From Salvator merianae (lineage: Eukaryota > Chordata > Lepidosauria > Squamata > Teiidae): DNA of 64,000 nt. Position 1 is the first letter of the stretch. The number at the start of each line of letters is the position of its first letter. The position numbers were made by a program, and so were the translations under genes. The notes under the pieces were generated by a model. It worked only from the letters and a program-made list of their open reading frames with translations, searched no databases and had not been told where the DNA came from. Location: the NCBI GenBank assembly GCA_003586115.2, contig QVOM02000034.1, forward strand, positions 113,714,253-113,778,252, in the 5' to 3' direction. Below are positions 12,871-25,330 of the stretch, in pieces.

Positions 12871-13233
12871 GGGTCTTTTTGCACTTGGGTCTTTTTCCAC
12901 CTTAGAATGTAATAACAGCCCCTGCAGTACAGTGGTCAGCAGCACTGTGAGGGCTGGAACAGCTGTGAACTGTTTGCAGTTCAAGTGCCTGGCTGCCCAC
13001 CATGACAGTGGCCACAGAAATGTCCATCCACTGTTGTGGCAACTGGGATGTGCCATGTGAATTTGCAGCTGCACCACAGCACAGCCTGCAGTGTTCGTGC
13101 CCAGAAGTATGTGTTAACATTGCGTACCAGGAGCAATTCAAATGCTGCCACTCACTACAGCCTCTGCAAAATGTGGATGCACTATGTTGGTGAGCATCTG
13201 TATGCTCACTAGCATTAAAGTGCAAACATACCC
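12871..13233. mobile_element. Inverted-repeat DNA element, GGGCCTGTT-terminus family (363 bp)
   Basis: Left end GGGTCTTTTTGCACTTGGG; right end in reverse complement GGGTATGTTTGCACTTTAA followed by TGCTAGTGAGCATACAG, a subterminal word shared with the 16227, 58795 and 62629 copies. The interior has CATGACAGTGGCCACAG and GCTGCACCACAGCACAG, also family-specific. No clear target duplication. Confidence 0.65.
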
Positions 13234-14441
13234 TAAGTTTATATTAGCATTCTGTCAAGCTGAAACTTAACTGTTACTATTGTGCTCCAACTATATACTG
13301 TACTGTCACCATATCGATCCCAATCTACCAGTTCCCCTTAGATTACTATCGCATTACATTAAAATTAATATTCAGGCAACAGGTAGAGAGAACCAATGAA
13401 GATAACAGTCACAACAATATAACATATCACAAAAGGTTACAGATATAGATAGTAATAATACAGTTTTAAAATAAGACAATGCCTTTCTTTACTAAATTTA
13501 CTGCTTCAAGATTATATTTTAATGGGAAATGGTATATAAATGTTTTAAATAAATAAATAAATAATCTAACTGGGTTCCAATGTTTGCCATGATCAGTCTC
13601 CAATTTGTGTGGCTGAAAAACTAGCACAGAGAAAATTTAACTAGGGTTACATATTGTTATCGTATCAGTAGCACAGCATGTTGATATTTTTTGTTTGTTT
13701 TGTCCAGGTACAGCACAGATATGAAAATAAGCACCAATGGGCTATAATAAGCAGCAATTTTGGTGCTTGTTGTGAATTATAAAACTGTGTAACTGTTACT
13801 CACTACAGCCCTCCATTGTGCTCGTATTTGTGCCGTGTCTAGACAAAAAGTTGCAAGATGCTGTGATACTGGAGTCACATAGGTGTCAATTGTACCTGCT
13901 ACTCAGTAAAAGTATTGCTTCAAGATCATCCTCATTATAGGAATGATGTGCAACTTTTTCTGATTCACTTTGTATGCAGATCTTTTTATCTATAAATGTC
14001 TCTCTTTTTTTTTTGGTTACCAGAACATCTGCTTTATTTTGTTGCAGCTGTGATTTTGATAGAAAGTGACATTTCCCAACTCTGATGGGGTCACTGAAGG
14101 GACATTTTCTTTAAGTAAACATCTTTCCCTCCCCCACTCTTCCATTTTCAACTGCACTGATGAACTCTCTTTAGGTAGAAGTTCAAGGGGGGTGGCCCAA
14201 ATGTTAAAAACCTCCTGCAGCTACATCAAAATTTCAAATATAATGACACCCTACCTTTAAACTTTCATATTTCTAATGGTTGATCATGCACACTGCCCTC
14301 CAGCAAGCAATGCACCAAGTCCAGAGTGTGCTATTGACGATGCTCCACAAATACCCTCACCTGGAAGATTTCCTATGTTACCTTGCTTCCCATAATCTGT
14401 CTTTGGTAACTACTTAAGGAATTAAAATGCTAATATTAAAA
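13234..14441. other. No gene seen; spacer
   Basis: AT-rich. A typical sauropsid SINE/LINE tail (GGTATATAAATGTTTTAAA followed by (TAAA)n) ends at about 13563, suggesting a retroposon remnant just to its left. No exon supported. Confidence 0.4.
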
Positions 14442-14491
14442 CTAGACAGACAGACAGACAGACACACACACACACACACACACAAAAATAC

Positions 14492-14544
<53 letters not shown>

Positions 14545-14550
14545 GAGAAC

Positions 14551-14606
<56 letters not shown>

Positions 14607-14607
14607 C
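14442..14607. repeat. Compound microsatellite (GACA)n(CA)n(TA)n(GA)n(GATA)n
   Basis: Five adjoining pure runs in order: GACA (14445-14463), CA (14461-14484), TA (about 14490-14510), GA (14511-14541), then about 14 GATA units (14551-14606). (GATA)n is common in reptile genomes (general knowledge). Open frames across it are artefacts of the repeat. Confidence 0.95.
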
Positions 14608-15023
14608 TGACATGTAACGCTGATTTAAACAGGACTTACAGCACACTCCTGATTCTTGATTTGGGATATTATAGCAAAAGAGAATTTAGGATGAAGCAGG
14701 ACCTTTTAGCTGGGAATTTCTCAGCATTTCTGGATTGCATACGCAGGATGAGTACAAAGGATGCACTGGAGGAGACCAGCCAATTGGTTGTCCTACCTTT
14801 TTCTGAATATATTGTGACCATTTTGTGACAGAAATGGCACTGGAAAAGACTGACTTTTTTTTTAGGATTTAGGAAGCAAAGGGAGAACCTTCTGGATTAT
14901 TTACCTGCTGCTTTTACTGTTTATCTGTTGCATTCAGTGCATTATTTGGTTTTAATCTGTGTAGCATAAAAAGCTTTCTTTTCTTTTTAATCAGAGTTCA
15001 AAGAGAACTGGTTTATTTAGAAC

Positions 15024-15346
15024 AGGGGTCCCCAACCTTCGGTCCGTGGACCAGGACTGGGCCATTGGGTTTTTTTTGCTGGTCCGTGCTGCCACCGCAG
15101 ACCAGCACTAAACACTGACAGTGTGCTCTGCTCTGCGGGGGCTCAGAGAACATTATGCAGGGCATGACGGGGCGGGGAAGCGGGCTGGCCTCAGTGACAC
15201 GGCTCCTGGCACAACCCCCTCCATAACCCCGCCCCCATATGACCAAAGCCCCGCCCCTGCCCCACCCCCATCCCACCCTGCCAGGCCATGAAAAAATGGT
15301 CTTGCTTGAAGCCTGTGCCTGGTGCAAAAAAGGTTGGGAACTCCTG
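15024..15346. mobile_element. hAT-type MITE with perfect 8-bp target duplication (323 bp)
   Basis: Begins CAGGGGTCCCCAACCTT and ends, in reverse complement, CAGGAGTTCCCAACCTT: a classic hAT terminus. Flanked on both sides by ATTTAGAA (15016-15023 and 15347-15354), 8 of 8 identical, defining the insertion exactly. The interior is GC-rich (GCCCCGCCCC-type stretches near 15220-15260) in an AT-rich region, with no transposase. It is a different hAT family from the TAGGG-terminus elements. Confidence 0.95.
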
Positions 15347-15517
15347 ATTTAGAAAATAGAATATGTATCCTTATGGCATGTATAAACCTGCTTCTTACCT
15401 TTAACAGTAATAATTTGTTCCTATATTTGTTCAAGAAAGAATATGTGGATGTAAGGGGAAATTACAATAGATACCTCAGCAAAATCCGTCCTTGAGATTC
15501 TTATGTATTTTGATTCC

Positions 15518-15634
15518 AGCTGCATCAAGATGTCGCTTACTCATTCTGCTATATGTGGATATTCCAGAATAAAGCTTGGATATTTCGGAATATCCAAATA
15601 CAGTGGAAAAAATAGGAGATGTCTGGAAGCAGCC
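15518..15634. mobile_element. Palindromic MITE, CTGCATCCAGATGT family
   Basis: The left arm contains GCTGCATCAAGATGT and GTGGATATTCCAGAATA; the right arm, inverted, gives GCTGCTTCCAGACATCTCC and TTTGGATATTCCGAAATAT. The whole 117 bp can fold on itself. A second, cleaner copy lies at 37190-37317. Confidence 0.6.
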
Positions 15635-15639
15635 TCTTT

Positions 15640-16226
15640 TACTGTCCTTTCAGTAGTAAACATGAATTATAGTCAACATGAATACTTCCTGTGACTGGGA
15701 GTTTTGTGCAGTCAGAATTCCTGAGCAAGAAAGGATTTGGAAACACTTTTTCCTTGCATATGAATAGGTGTGAGTGAGAGAGTTAAAACTACTAGACTAA
15801 AACATCCTTAAACATGGTGTGTTATCATTAAGACAGCTATACGGCAATTATGTAATAAAAGCAATTCAAATCAATATTGATGTGAGGAAACAATGAATGA
15901 AATAGCAAATCAAAGAACGTATTGAAATTGTTTCATTTCAGTTAAAATATTGTTCAAAATTTGCAGCTGCATTGATTTCATTCGGAAGAATTGAAACTGA
16001 TGTGGAAGTTGTATGTTATAAAGAAAATGACAATAATATGATTACTTCCTCCCCTGTGAAGTATGGAGTCCCACAGAACTGTGGTGTGGTAGGGTGACTC
16101 CAAACACGACCGGGAAACACTGGCTCTTTGAAAATGACGTTACAAAACACTGGCTCTTTGAAAATGACGTTACAAAAGGTGAAAGGCCACCAAATCTTTA
16201 GAAAGTGCTGTTCCAATCTGAACTGG
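15640..16226. other. No gene seen; local tandem duplication
   Basis: Contains two direct copies of a 29-30-bp unit (AACACTGGCTCTTTGAAAAT plus GACGTTACAA) at about 16118-16176. No exon supported. Confidence 0.5.
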
Positions 16227-16645
16227 GGGCCTATTTGCACTTTTTGCAGATGCTCACTAGTGAAATGTGTCTATGCTGTGTGGAGGACCTCATTATCAGG
16301 AGCGGGCTACAGCCACTCCTGATTGCTATAAGCTGCGGAGCACAAAACTGGGCTCCACAGCTGTATTGGGAGCAGCCAGACTGCTCCTTGTATGCAGTGT
16401 TTGCACATTCTTCTGGGTGTGAATGCTGCACTGCACAACTGAGGCTGCAGAGTTGTGCCATGTCCTTTATTGCCATGGCAGTGGCTGGATGTTTCCTTGG
16501 CTGCTGTCATGGTGAGGGTGGCCAGCATTAGCACTGTGAGTGCCGGAAGCCTATTGCCAGGATGTTCCAGTCCTCACTGTGCAAATGGCTGCCACACTGC
16601 AAGGTCCCTTCCAAACATTCCAAGATGGAAAGTGTGAAAAGGTCC
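16227..16645. mobile_element. Inverted-repeat DNA element, GGGCCTGTT-terminus family (about 419 bp)
   Basis: Left GGGCCTATTTGCACTTTTT, right in reverse complement AGGACCTTTTCACACTTTCC. Shares GCTCACTAGTGAAATGTG and GTGGAGGACCTC with the 62629 copy in opposite orientation. Flanking triplets TGG/GAG or TGG/TGA do not give a clean duplication. Confidence 0.65.
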
Positions 16646-16893
16646 TGAGTTTCTATTTGTGGAAGAAGGTGGCTTTGTTGTGGGAAGATGGGAAGGTGCT
16701 TCCATTCATTGCAGAAAACAGAGCCCCTTGATCAAAAATGGAGACAGAAGGCACTTTTTTTTATGACCTCTCCATCTGTTGCTGAAAAAGATGAGCCCTC
16801 TATCTCCATTCTTGATTGAGGGCCTGCCTTTTATGCAATGAATGAAGGCACCTCCATTCATGATGCAAAATCATGCCCTGGAACAATAGGCAC

Positions 16894-17152
16894 TAGGGAT
16901 GTACAAATTTCAATTTGTATTCAACAATTCATACAAAATTCCATTTTGACAAATTTTTGCATCAAAATGAAGCTGACTTTCTCACATTCTTTTGTGGAAA
17001 CAAACGTCATCAAATTTTCGCATTTTTTTGCATTTTTCACTGTGTCTAAACCATGAAAATGGCATTTTCAATGGGAAAACATTGCAAAAATGCATTTTTC
17101 AACAACTAAATTTGCTGACGAAAATACAGATTTTCATTTAAATTTTTTCTTT

Positions 17153-17204
<52 letters not shown>

Positions 17205-17241
17205 TCATTCATTCATTCTGGCTTTTTTGTGCACATCCCTA
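16894..17241. mobile_element. hAT-type non-autonomous element (348 bp) with internal TTTC microsatellite
   Basis: Left end TAGGGATGTACAAATTTC, right end in reverse complement TAGGGATGTGCACAAAAAAG. Flanks ATAGGCAC / ATAATCAC match at 6 of 8, an eroded 8-bp duplication. The interior is AT-rich with ATTTTTGCAT/ATGCAAAAAT words and a (TTTC)n run at about 17149-17205. Same terminus group as 6599, 38379, 50176 and 57849. Confidence 0.75.
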
Positions 17242-17249
17242 ATAATCAC

Positions 17250-18790
17250 TTCTGGCCACTATCATGACCAGAAATCGGAGAGTACACAATCATACTAAGG
17301 CACCTACTAATGCCACAAATGAAGCTGTGACAGCAGTGAACACCTTCTTTGGTGATAGTAGATGCCTCCAATAGGAAGTGAAAACACTGCCTGTAGCACA
17401 CATGAAAGACAAATAAAAAGTGGACTCAAACTGTTTACTACCAGGTGTGGTAGGTCACAGTCATCTTTGCCCTTAGGGCTCTTAGTCACCCTTTTGTTTA
17501 TATCCTCATGGGCCAGCCATCCCTTTTCTTCTATGGAACACTTATCCCTTTTATAATGCTATGGTTGATTCTCACAATCTACCATGTAGTTCAATACTGT
17601 GCTAAGAAACTAATTGCCATTATAGGAAATTCAGGGTTAAGGGAACTACAGAGGCCCCTATTATTACTATAAGCCAAGGCACTACAAAGGTGAGAATTTT
17701 AGTTAACAAATGCAAATAATTGGTGCCTCAAAGAAGAGACCTCATTTGCCTCATTTGTCAAATGTACTGTGAAGAGGAGACCCAGTCTGCCAGTGACCAT
17801 CCACCAGAATGTCATAATTCAGCAGTGTCAGATTTTACTGTCATAAAAAAGAGTTTAATTTAAACAAAATACCTTATGATTTAAGTTATCCCTTGCATAA
17901 CATAGGGTTCAGTTTCTGCAAACTGCATAATTATCACATGGAGAAAAATGACTCAGTGTCCTGAGGTAAGTCAATGGTGCAACAGGGGCCAAATTGCTTT
18001 CTTTCATGTTTTCAGGATCATGTTAAATGAGGGAACTCTTATTTTACTGACTGTTCAAAACCATTCTATGCAAAGGATAACTGTGCAATTAACTTCTCTG
18101 CCCTATCTTTTAGGGCATACTTCTCCCAGGGGAAATGATAAGATAGTTGTAAAGTGCAATGTCTTAATATAACAGTAAAAACAATTAGGAATTTAACAGT
18201 TTAACAGATAAAGTAATTCTCAAACCAATAAACACCAGCCTAAAGTAATTAGAATGCAGGTTGAAATGAAAGTGTATTTAGGGTTTTCTGGAGCAACACC
18301 AGAATAGTGATCATACAAATATCCCTTGAAGAGGGTATTCTAGTGATCTAGTAATGTGTAAGTAGTGTGGAATGTAGGCACTTCCTGGTCCCAAACTTTT
18401 TATAGTTTTCTTTGATATTCCTACATTTTAAGGTAGGCATTTACTTTTAAAATATACAGAATGTGAGAAGTATAACATGAGAGTGAAAGAATTATGTTGT
18501 CTGCTATTGATTCTAAATTTTCTACAGATATGCCATGAACCTTCCTCATATAGTTTAAGGTCTTGACAGATACCATAGAATTATATTTCTAACAGAAATG
18601 TTGAAAAATGTGATCTCTTATGAATCTAGAGAATCAAAACAGTTTCACATCTGCTTCTCTATAAAGCCAGACAGAAAAGAAGCTTAGAATGAGTGATGAT
18701 AAAGCCACTTACATGTAGTGATTTTTTAAAAACAGAATCATTTAGTTCATTCACAATTACAGTGACCAGAGTTATTAAACAGGGCATGGG
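17250..18790. other. No gene seen; AT-rich spacer
   Basis: No repeats with defined ends and no coding exon recognised. Confidence 0.35.
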
Positions 18791-18899
18791 AAGGAAGGGA
18801 GAGAGGGATGGAGGGAAGAAGGAAGGAAGGAAGGAAGGAAGGAAGGAAGGAAGGAAGGAAGGAAGGAAGGAAGGAAGGAAGGAAGGAAGGAAGGAAGGA
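18791..18899. repeat. (GGAA)n microsatellite
   Basis: About 80 bp of pure GGAA/AAGG units preceded by interrupted GA-rich repeats. Open frames on both strands here encode only repeat peptides (KEGR or FLPS) and are not genes. Confidence 0.95.
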
Positions 18900-19843
18900 C
18901 TTCCATGGTCAGAATCAGTGAGTCTGGAACAGCCAGACCTGCTAATTCTGACCACAGAAAGATGTGGGCTGAAACAACACCATCTGCACACCTGCACTAG
19001 TTCAGACCAGCCGCTAGCCTGACCCAAAACTCATGTGAGCTACAGGCCAGGCTTCCAAGCCTCCAAGGACTAGGAACAAAAGTTCCTAGTCTCAGAGCCA
19101 CTGGGGGACATATTTTCATGCCACACTTTGGCACTCTCCCAACATACAACCTCTTGTCATCCCAAACATGGAGATATGCTGTCTGCACTGCATGCCTCCT
19201 TGTTTCAAATCAGGACCACTGGTCCACTGGCTCACTGATTCAAACAAGTCTACCGGAGATCTAATTGGGGCTTCGTTGATGGGGATTGCACTCTGTTTAA
19301 AGTAGACAGAGTGTGCCAGGAGGATTCCGGATTCGGGGTCTGTGCAGAAAAGATCCAAGGAAAGAAATGAAGGATTTCCATTGTGCTTACTTTGGCCCAG
19401 GATGGGGAGATGTGCTGCTTACACAGTCTCCACATACCAGTCTTTTCAAACTTCCTGATAGGGCCATTATGGCAGGACCCAGAAACCACTTATTTTCAGC
19501 ACTTTGCATATTGGTGCTGGACAGTGAGACAGCAGGTATGCTGGTTCAGTGGCTACTACTTCTCTGAATGACAGACACAAGAGCAAACCAGGCCCACACT
19601 TTCTTATGCAAAATAATTTTATCCACTCTGTAAAAGGATCACTCGGGGGAGCAGATTCTTCCCTTAGCAGCAGACTAAAAGCTGAATGGGTGCAGTTGCA
19701 TGCTGTCACTGCACCTCTGGCACCCTTTTGGGCATGACCTGATTTGGCAGTGTGGATCTTACCCATATATGGTACTTATCAAATATTATTTAACACTTTA
19801 ATCTGATAATTAATTGCTTCTAACCTGAAGGAGCAGAAGACTC
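18900..19843. other. No gene seen; spacer
   Basis: Overlapping open frames on both strands at about 19250-19766 lack homology I can recognise, splice-site support or compositional bias for coding. Words such as CAGACCTGCTAATTCTGACC suggest old repeat sequence. Confidence 0.35.
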
Positions 19844-20690
19844 TTAATTTACAAAGTTGCTGTCAAAAACTCTGGAACTTTGCTGCTAACAAACTGATCG
19901 CTTTTCAACATAAGAAGATGACAGGACTAACTTCCAAGGAAACTTTTCACAACGTGTGGTTTCAACTGCTGCAATGTATGTCCAGTTTACAAAACCAATA
20001 TTTCCAATCTCAGCAAATTCTAAGAATATAATTTTAGATATTTATTCTATACAAGGTAGGACACCACGTCAAATGGCTTACCTATTGAGAATATCAAATC
20101 CATATTGTTGGCATGTGTGAACAAGTAAAGGAACTTACATTCATATATTTTGGGAATGCAAGAAAGTAAAACAATTTTGGAAGATGATAGTGAAATTAAT
20201 AAGATACTGCAGAAATCTATTTCCCTATCAAAAGAAATGTGTCTATCAATTCTGTGAAAGACTGTGAAATTAATAAAGAGGAGAGGTTTATCTTTGATCA
20301 GTTAATTTCAGTGGTGCAAGCAGATCTGGTATATGGGTGGAAAGACTGTAAGAAATGAATGAAACTGAATTGGAATTACTACATTTTGGATCAAATATCT
20401 TTTCAAATGCTATACAAAATCAAAGAAATTTATTGTTTGCAGAAGCAGGTACATAGAGTAAAGGAGAATTGGATAAATGTAAAAACATACCTGGAGAATA
20501 AAGCAGAGAGTAATGACATTACAGAGAGGCTAAGTAGATTCTTCCAGTTGTGATTATTGTTAATTTGTATATCCATCAGGAGGAGAGGAGGGAAGGAGTG
20601 AGAGGGAAGGCAGCATGTTAAAGGACATTTGTAAAATAGATATTCAATGTTTGCAATTTGTATATACTTAATTAAAAAAATCTAAACATA
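19844..20690 (+). mobile_element. L1-like LINE, decayed 3' end of ORF2 plus A-rich tail
   Basis: On the plus strand, with frame breaks, the sequence gives the C-terminal zinc-knuckle-like segment of L1 ORF2: a pattern near PYCWHV, then HIFWECKKVKQFWKMI at about 20135-20185, followed further on by VKENWINVKTYLENKAE. The W-C-K-K-V-K-FW pattern is diagnostic of the L1 ORF2 end in lizards and mammals (family knowledge). A short 3'UTR ends in an A-rich stretch near 20680. Many stops mark it as old. The 5' limit is uncertain. Confidence 0.6.
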
Positions 20691-21540
20691 ATCAAACTAT
20701 ACACAAACTATTAATAAAAGGCTTAATTGGGAGAAATAGAGGGAGGAGAAAGCTGGGTTGGTTGTTGGGGTGCAGGGTAAGGATGATTAGCTAAGTAGCA
20801 TGTTAGTATTATTTGGTTGTTTGTGTACTATGTCTGAAAACAAAATCTGCATGCCTAAACTGTAAGAACTGGGCAGATGGGAGTAGCATGAACTGCCTGG
20901 TGGACCACATATCCATATGATCTTATCCACTAAGTTATCCTTCAGTATCCTTCTGTATGGTCATCAAATAATAATTTCAGGAGCTGGGAGAAGTGAAAGC
21001 CCTCTTCTCAGCTACTTTCCATAAATGGGTGTTTGCATGCTAGAGCAAGAGATGGCCCACAGCCACCTTTCCAAACTTGTTAATGGCACACTACCCCTTG
21101 AAATCTGTGAACATGAAATTCAGGTCAAAGATTATTAGCACCTATGCTCTCATTTGTTAAATACTGGTGTTTACATTAGGGACTACCAAAGAGGCATCCT
21201 CCAGATGTTGGAAGTTCACAACTTCCATCAGCCCTGCTCAGTTAATCCATGGAAGGATGGAACTATATGCCAAAAATATCTCAAGGGTATTGTCTACATT
21301 GACAACAATTCTTCAAGGTTTTTTCAGGCTAAGATTATTTTCTACATGAATGCAGACATATTAGGCACACACCAGCAGAAAGAGAGAGAGAGGGAGAAGT
21401 GACTTGAGAGTCAGTTTACATAATGCTTTTTTTTCCTATGGACAATTTTAAGCTAAATATTATTTTAGGAGTACCACTTCCACTAAATTGATGGCTTTAA
21501 TAAAACAGGCAGATTATAAAGTTAAGCTTAACCTCTCCAA
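20691..21540. other. No gene seen; spacer
   Basis: AT-rich, no exon or defined repeat recognised. Confidence 0.35.
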
Positions 21541-21835
21541 GTGCCTGTTTGCATTCACCTCATAGTGAGCGATCGGATGCTCACTGGACAGGCTGTGTCC
21601 TGGAGTGCCTTCAGCTACTCCCAAACATTACTAGCTATGGACAACAAAACTGCTGTTCACAGCCTGACCATGAGCAGCTAGATTGTTCCAGGTCAGTGGC
21701 ATTTGCATGCTCTTCAAGATCCAATGCTGCAAGTGGGCGTGGTGGTGCAGCCATGACTGCACAGTCAAGCACTGCATTCTGATTACCATGACAATGTCCA
21801 GATATGTCACCCATGTGGCCAAAACTCAGAGTACT
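21541..21835. mobile_element. Fragment of GGGCCTGTT-terminus family
   Basis: Left end GTGCCTGTTTGCATTCACC, then CTCACTGGACAGGCTGTG and CCCAAACATTACTAGCTATGG, words shared with the 58795 copy. The right terminus cannot be found, so it is probably truncated; the right limit is approximate. Confidence 0.5.
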
Positions 21836-24569
21836 CTGCGGGGCTGGAAGGACAAATGCTTCTGCTTCCCTTCAGCTCTGAAGACTCCTGGGGAAGCAAC
21901 AAAAGCTACCTTTCAGAAAACCTGATTTCCCTACTCTGGGGCAGTCTTTGTCACTAAATTTGACTGTAGGCCACCATTTTGGATCTGGAGCAGGCACTTT
22001 TCCACTGTTGCAGTATTTTTCTGGGGCTCCAGGATAGTGCATAACGTAGACCAAGCACCCATGGCCCTGGAATAGCTGCTTCATGACAGGGCCCAGATAC
22101 TTGGTGTCAATGAAAGTTTTAATTAAACCTCTACATTAGAACCTTGCATCCATCTTTAGCTTTCTCTTGGACCAGGTCTTCATCCAGCCAATGTCTCATA
22201 TCCTAGCTTGCTAAAATATTATTTCTCTTGCATTTCTTTTGGCCAGCATTCACAGCCAACCATTACCTTCCTATATCAAACTCATCTCTCTGATTGGAAT
22301 TGTTGACCTTCCTGGATTGCATTTCAGTCATTGCAGACCAAAATCTGTTTCAACATGTGCAAAGTGAGGTTTCATTCTCACTCCTCTTGCCCCATGGGTC
22401 CCATATCTCTGGTTCTTTGCACTAGTCTTGATTGTGACTTTTTTGCTTATAAACTTCCATCTTTCCACTGCCAGGTTTTAGTGCATTTTAGTTTAATTTG
22501 CTCTGTCCTCAAGTAGTTTAGTCTTTACCTCATCTTATTTTGATCTTTTAAGTTATAAAAATAATGCTGTCAAGAGTAGACACACCCTGTTTTATTTTTA
22601 TTTTTAATGCAGCCTAGAGAAATAAATGTGAGCTGGAATCTCAGTATCATTTCATCGAGCCACCTGGTGTACAGCATTAAAGCAGTAGATATTTACAAAG
22701 TACACCTCACACAAAGATCTCATAAGATTATTGGAAGATAGTTTAATACAGTGTGACATGCACATTTTTACAGATGGTGAGCCTAAGGCAAATACAGTTG
22801 AGTGAATATTTCCAGGGAGCTTTTCATAGCAGATCTGGAAGGAACGTTATGTTTCAGCTCCCCAGTTTTCTAGTCTATCAACCAGATACATTTAATAAAC
22901 TTGTGCACAGATTCTATCAGCCACTGAGAAGATAATTTCAGCATTCAGCACAGCTATATTACTACAAGCTGCATTTTGGTTCAGTGGTCAGCATCTGTTT
23001 CTTTGAACTATCTGCTCCTTGGCTGCAGAGTCCTACACTGGAAAGTAGAAGGTATTTTCCAAAGATCTAACAGTACATATATAATATTTTGCGCAACTTA
23101 TTGCATCAGCCTGAACTCTAGTCTAAAGAAATTAAGACTTGGTTGCATCAGCTGAACAAAGGTTACTCCATTATTCCTGCTGACCTGCTCAGTTACTGAT
23201 ACCATCAAGTCTTCTCCCCATCAGCTGTCATCATGAGGCAGTTATTACACTGGGCTGCATCAGCTGAAGACAGAGGAAATAGGTTCACTCCAACAACTCT
23301 GTTTAGAGATTACCTCTACTGGTGTGACTACAGGAGAGAGAGGCCTAAAGGCATTGCTCACCTTAGTCCTGTTTGAAATCCATGGAAGTAGGCTGAGTGA
23401 ATGCCCACATGGGCAATTCACTCATGGGGGGGGGGCAAAACAAAACAAAAACACTTCTGAAATTACTGATAAAGCAGCCAAACCACTGGGGCCTGGATAC
23501 AGCCTTGCAGGGTACTTATTATCTCTCCTTGCAAGAATTCAAGGAGAGCTAAAACATTGCCCTTAACAGTGTGCACTGTAGTGTTTTCCTATGAGCAAGA
23601 AATAGTGTAGAAAAGATAAGCTGTAGCTATCCTCATCCCACCTCATCTCAGGAGTATCAAAGCATAGGCATGCATCATTATGGCAATAATCTGATGGGCA
23701 TTCATGTGAATGTGATTTGGCAAATGCAATTTGCAAGCATATAATAATCATATTCATCTAACTGAGTTCCACAAGCTGCCCCATGTGGAGATCCAAATCA
23801 AAGGATTTCCAAAGATATCTTCCCATTCTTTAGTCCTTTCTGCACTTGCCTACCAATGATATGTAACAGTGGATCTAGAATAACTGATACCACAGCTGTT
23901 GAAGGCTCATATGGTTTAGGTAGCCAATCAGTGGTTGTTACCCCCAAGATCGAAGAATGATGGAAGGACGTTCCCAGGATCATGACATTGTTGGTGCCAG
24001 CCATAAGCCAATCATTGCCTGTTTTCACAGGGGTGAACTGAACTTCAGTTGGGTATGCAGTTCAAACCATAATGGCTACTTATTAGTGGCTCATAACCCG
24101 AGGAAGATGGGCCAAGCCCAGGAATTGACCAACAGTGGCTCACTTCAGCAACCTCATGGGGCAGTCACACAAAACGATCATTCACTAGACGATCCTGGTT
24201 ATGTGCACTTCCGTTCTTTTTATATGTGTAAAGCTGCATTTACACATTTGCTCTAAACTGCCTTATTATTATTTTTTTAAAAACCAATGGTGTTTCATTC
24301 TTTGGTCAGGCACAGTCCAACCTCTAAGGACATGGTTGGGAAGTGAGGGGATGGTGTGGAGGTAGATGATCAGGGGTAGGTCTCCACACACACACACAGC
24401 ATGCAAAAACTTGATTGACAAAAACTGATCCTATCAGAGCAAAGAGAGCGGCACTAAGGTGGAAAGGGGTGGACACATAAAAGGCACCATTTAAGGAGAT
24501 TGAGGAGGGGAAAAGGAAGGTGTGTGCAGTGAAGCCCAAATTGACAGTGGATTTTCGGGTGTTGGGTGT
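21836..24569. other. No gene seen; spacer
   Basis: AT-rich unique-looking DNA. A G9 run at about 23427-23435 precedes AAAACAAAACAAAAAC. Open frames (for example 23957-24256) are short and unsupported. Confidence 0.35.
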
Positions 24570-25330
24570 GATCAAGGCTGGTACATTTTGAATCTGATTT
24601 GCCAAATAACATGGACTACTTTCTTGAAATGTGACCACGGACTTGGATATTGTAAAATCCTACACTTTCTCCTTACATACTATCCTATGTCTCCATGGTG
24701 GAGTGCAGATGGCAGGTATACACAGCTGTATGAAACACATGAGGGTACTTTTTATCGTATGTGGTGGACTTGTGCAAAAACTAAAAAGTTTTGGGTTCAA
24801 ATTCATATAGTTATGCAGAAAACCTTAAAGACAAACATTCCTTTTACACCAAAATTATTCCTACTGTGGATAGTGGGAAATAATGTTGAAAGTGTCAATG
24901 TGCTACTGCAAGATATGGTAACTGCAGCCAGAACTGTATATGCTCAAAGTGGAAAGGGGAGATAATACCAACGGTGGGTGATTGGATAGTTAAAATGATG
25001 GAGCTGGTCGAGATGGATAAATTGACAAATCTTTTGAGAAATAAGACAGTTGATAGGTTTTACAGGAATTGGAAACCCTTTATCGACTTTCTGCAAGAGC
25101 TGGACAATGGACTTGTGATTGCTGGATTCGAAGAGTGAAAAAGAAAGAAGAGTTTCGGTGAAAAAAGAAGGAAGGAGAACAGGACAGTGAGGAACATGAA
25201 GTATAGAAGAAACTGTTAATGAAGGAGGAACTTGATAATAATAGTGATATAAGAATGTAATGTAGAGTGTAATTTTATATATTTGAAATACAATAACAGT
25301 AAAACATATTATTAAAAAAAGAAAAGAAAC
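24570..25330 (+). mobile_element. L1-like LINE, 3' end of ORF2 and 3'UTR
   Basis: Plus-strand translation gives the L1 ORF2 C-terminus: EGTFYRMWWTCAKTKKFWVQ with the Trp-Cys-Lys pattern of the terminal knuckle, then TLKTNIPFTPKLFLLWIVG, and after a frameshift a KMMELVEMDKLTNLLR segment and FYRNWKPFIDFLQEL. It ends in a short 3'UTR and an A-rich tail at about 25312-25330. Better preserved than the 19844 copy and from a different L1 subfamily by eye. 5'-truncated and non-coding today. Confidence 0.75.

Noticed and set aside
14545..14607. CRISPR-like or satellite array
   Set aside because: Uniform GATA units without spacers: an ordinary microsatellite.
18659..19027. Open frames of 109-122 codons on both strands
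   Set aside because: They run through the GGAA microsatellite and give repeat peptides; no domain or start support.
19250..19766. Overlapping open frames of 62-99 codons on both strands
   Set aside because: No homology, splice signals or codon-bias evidence; expected by chance in this composition.
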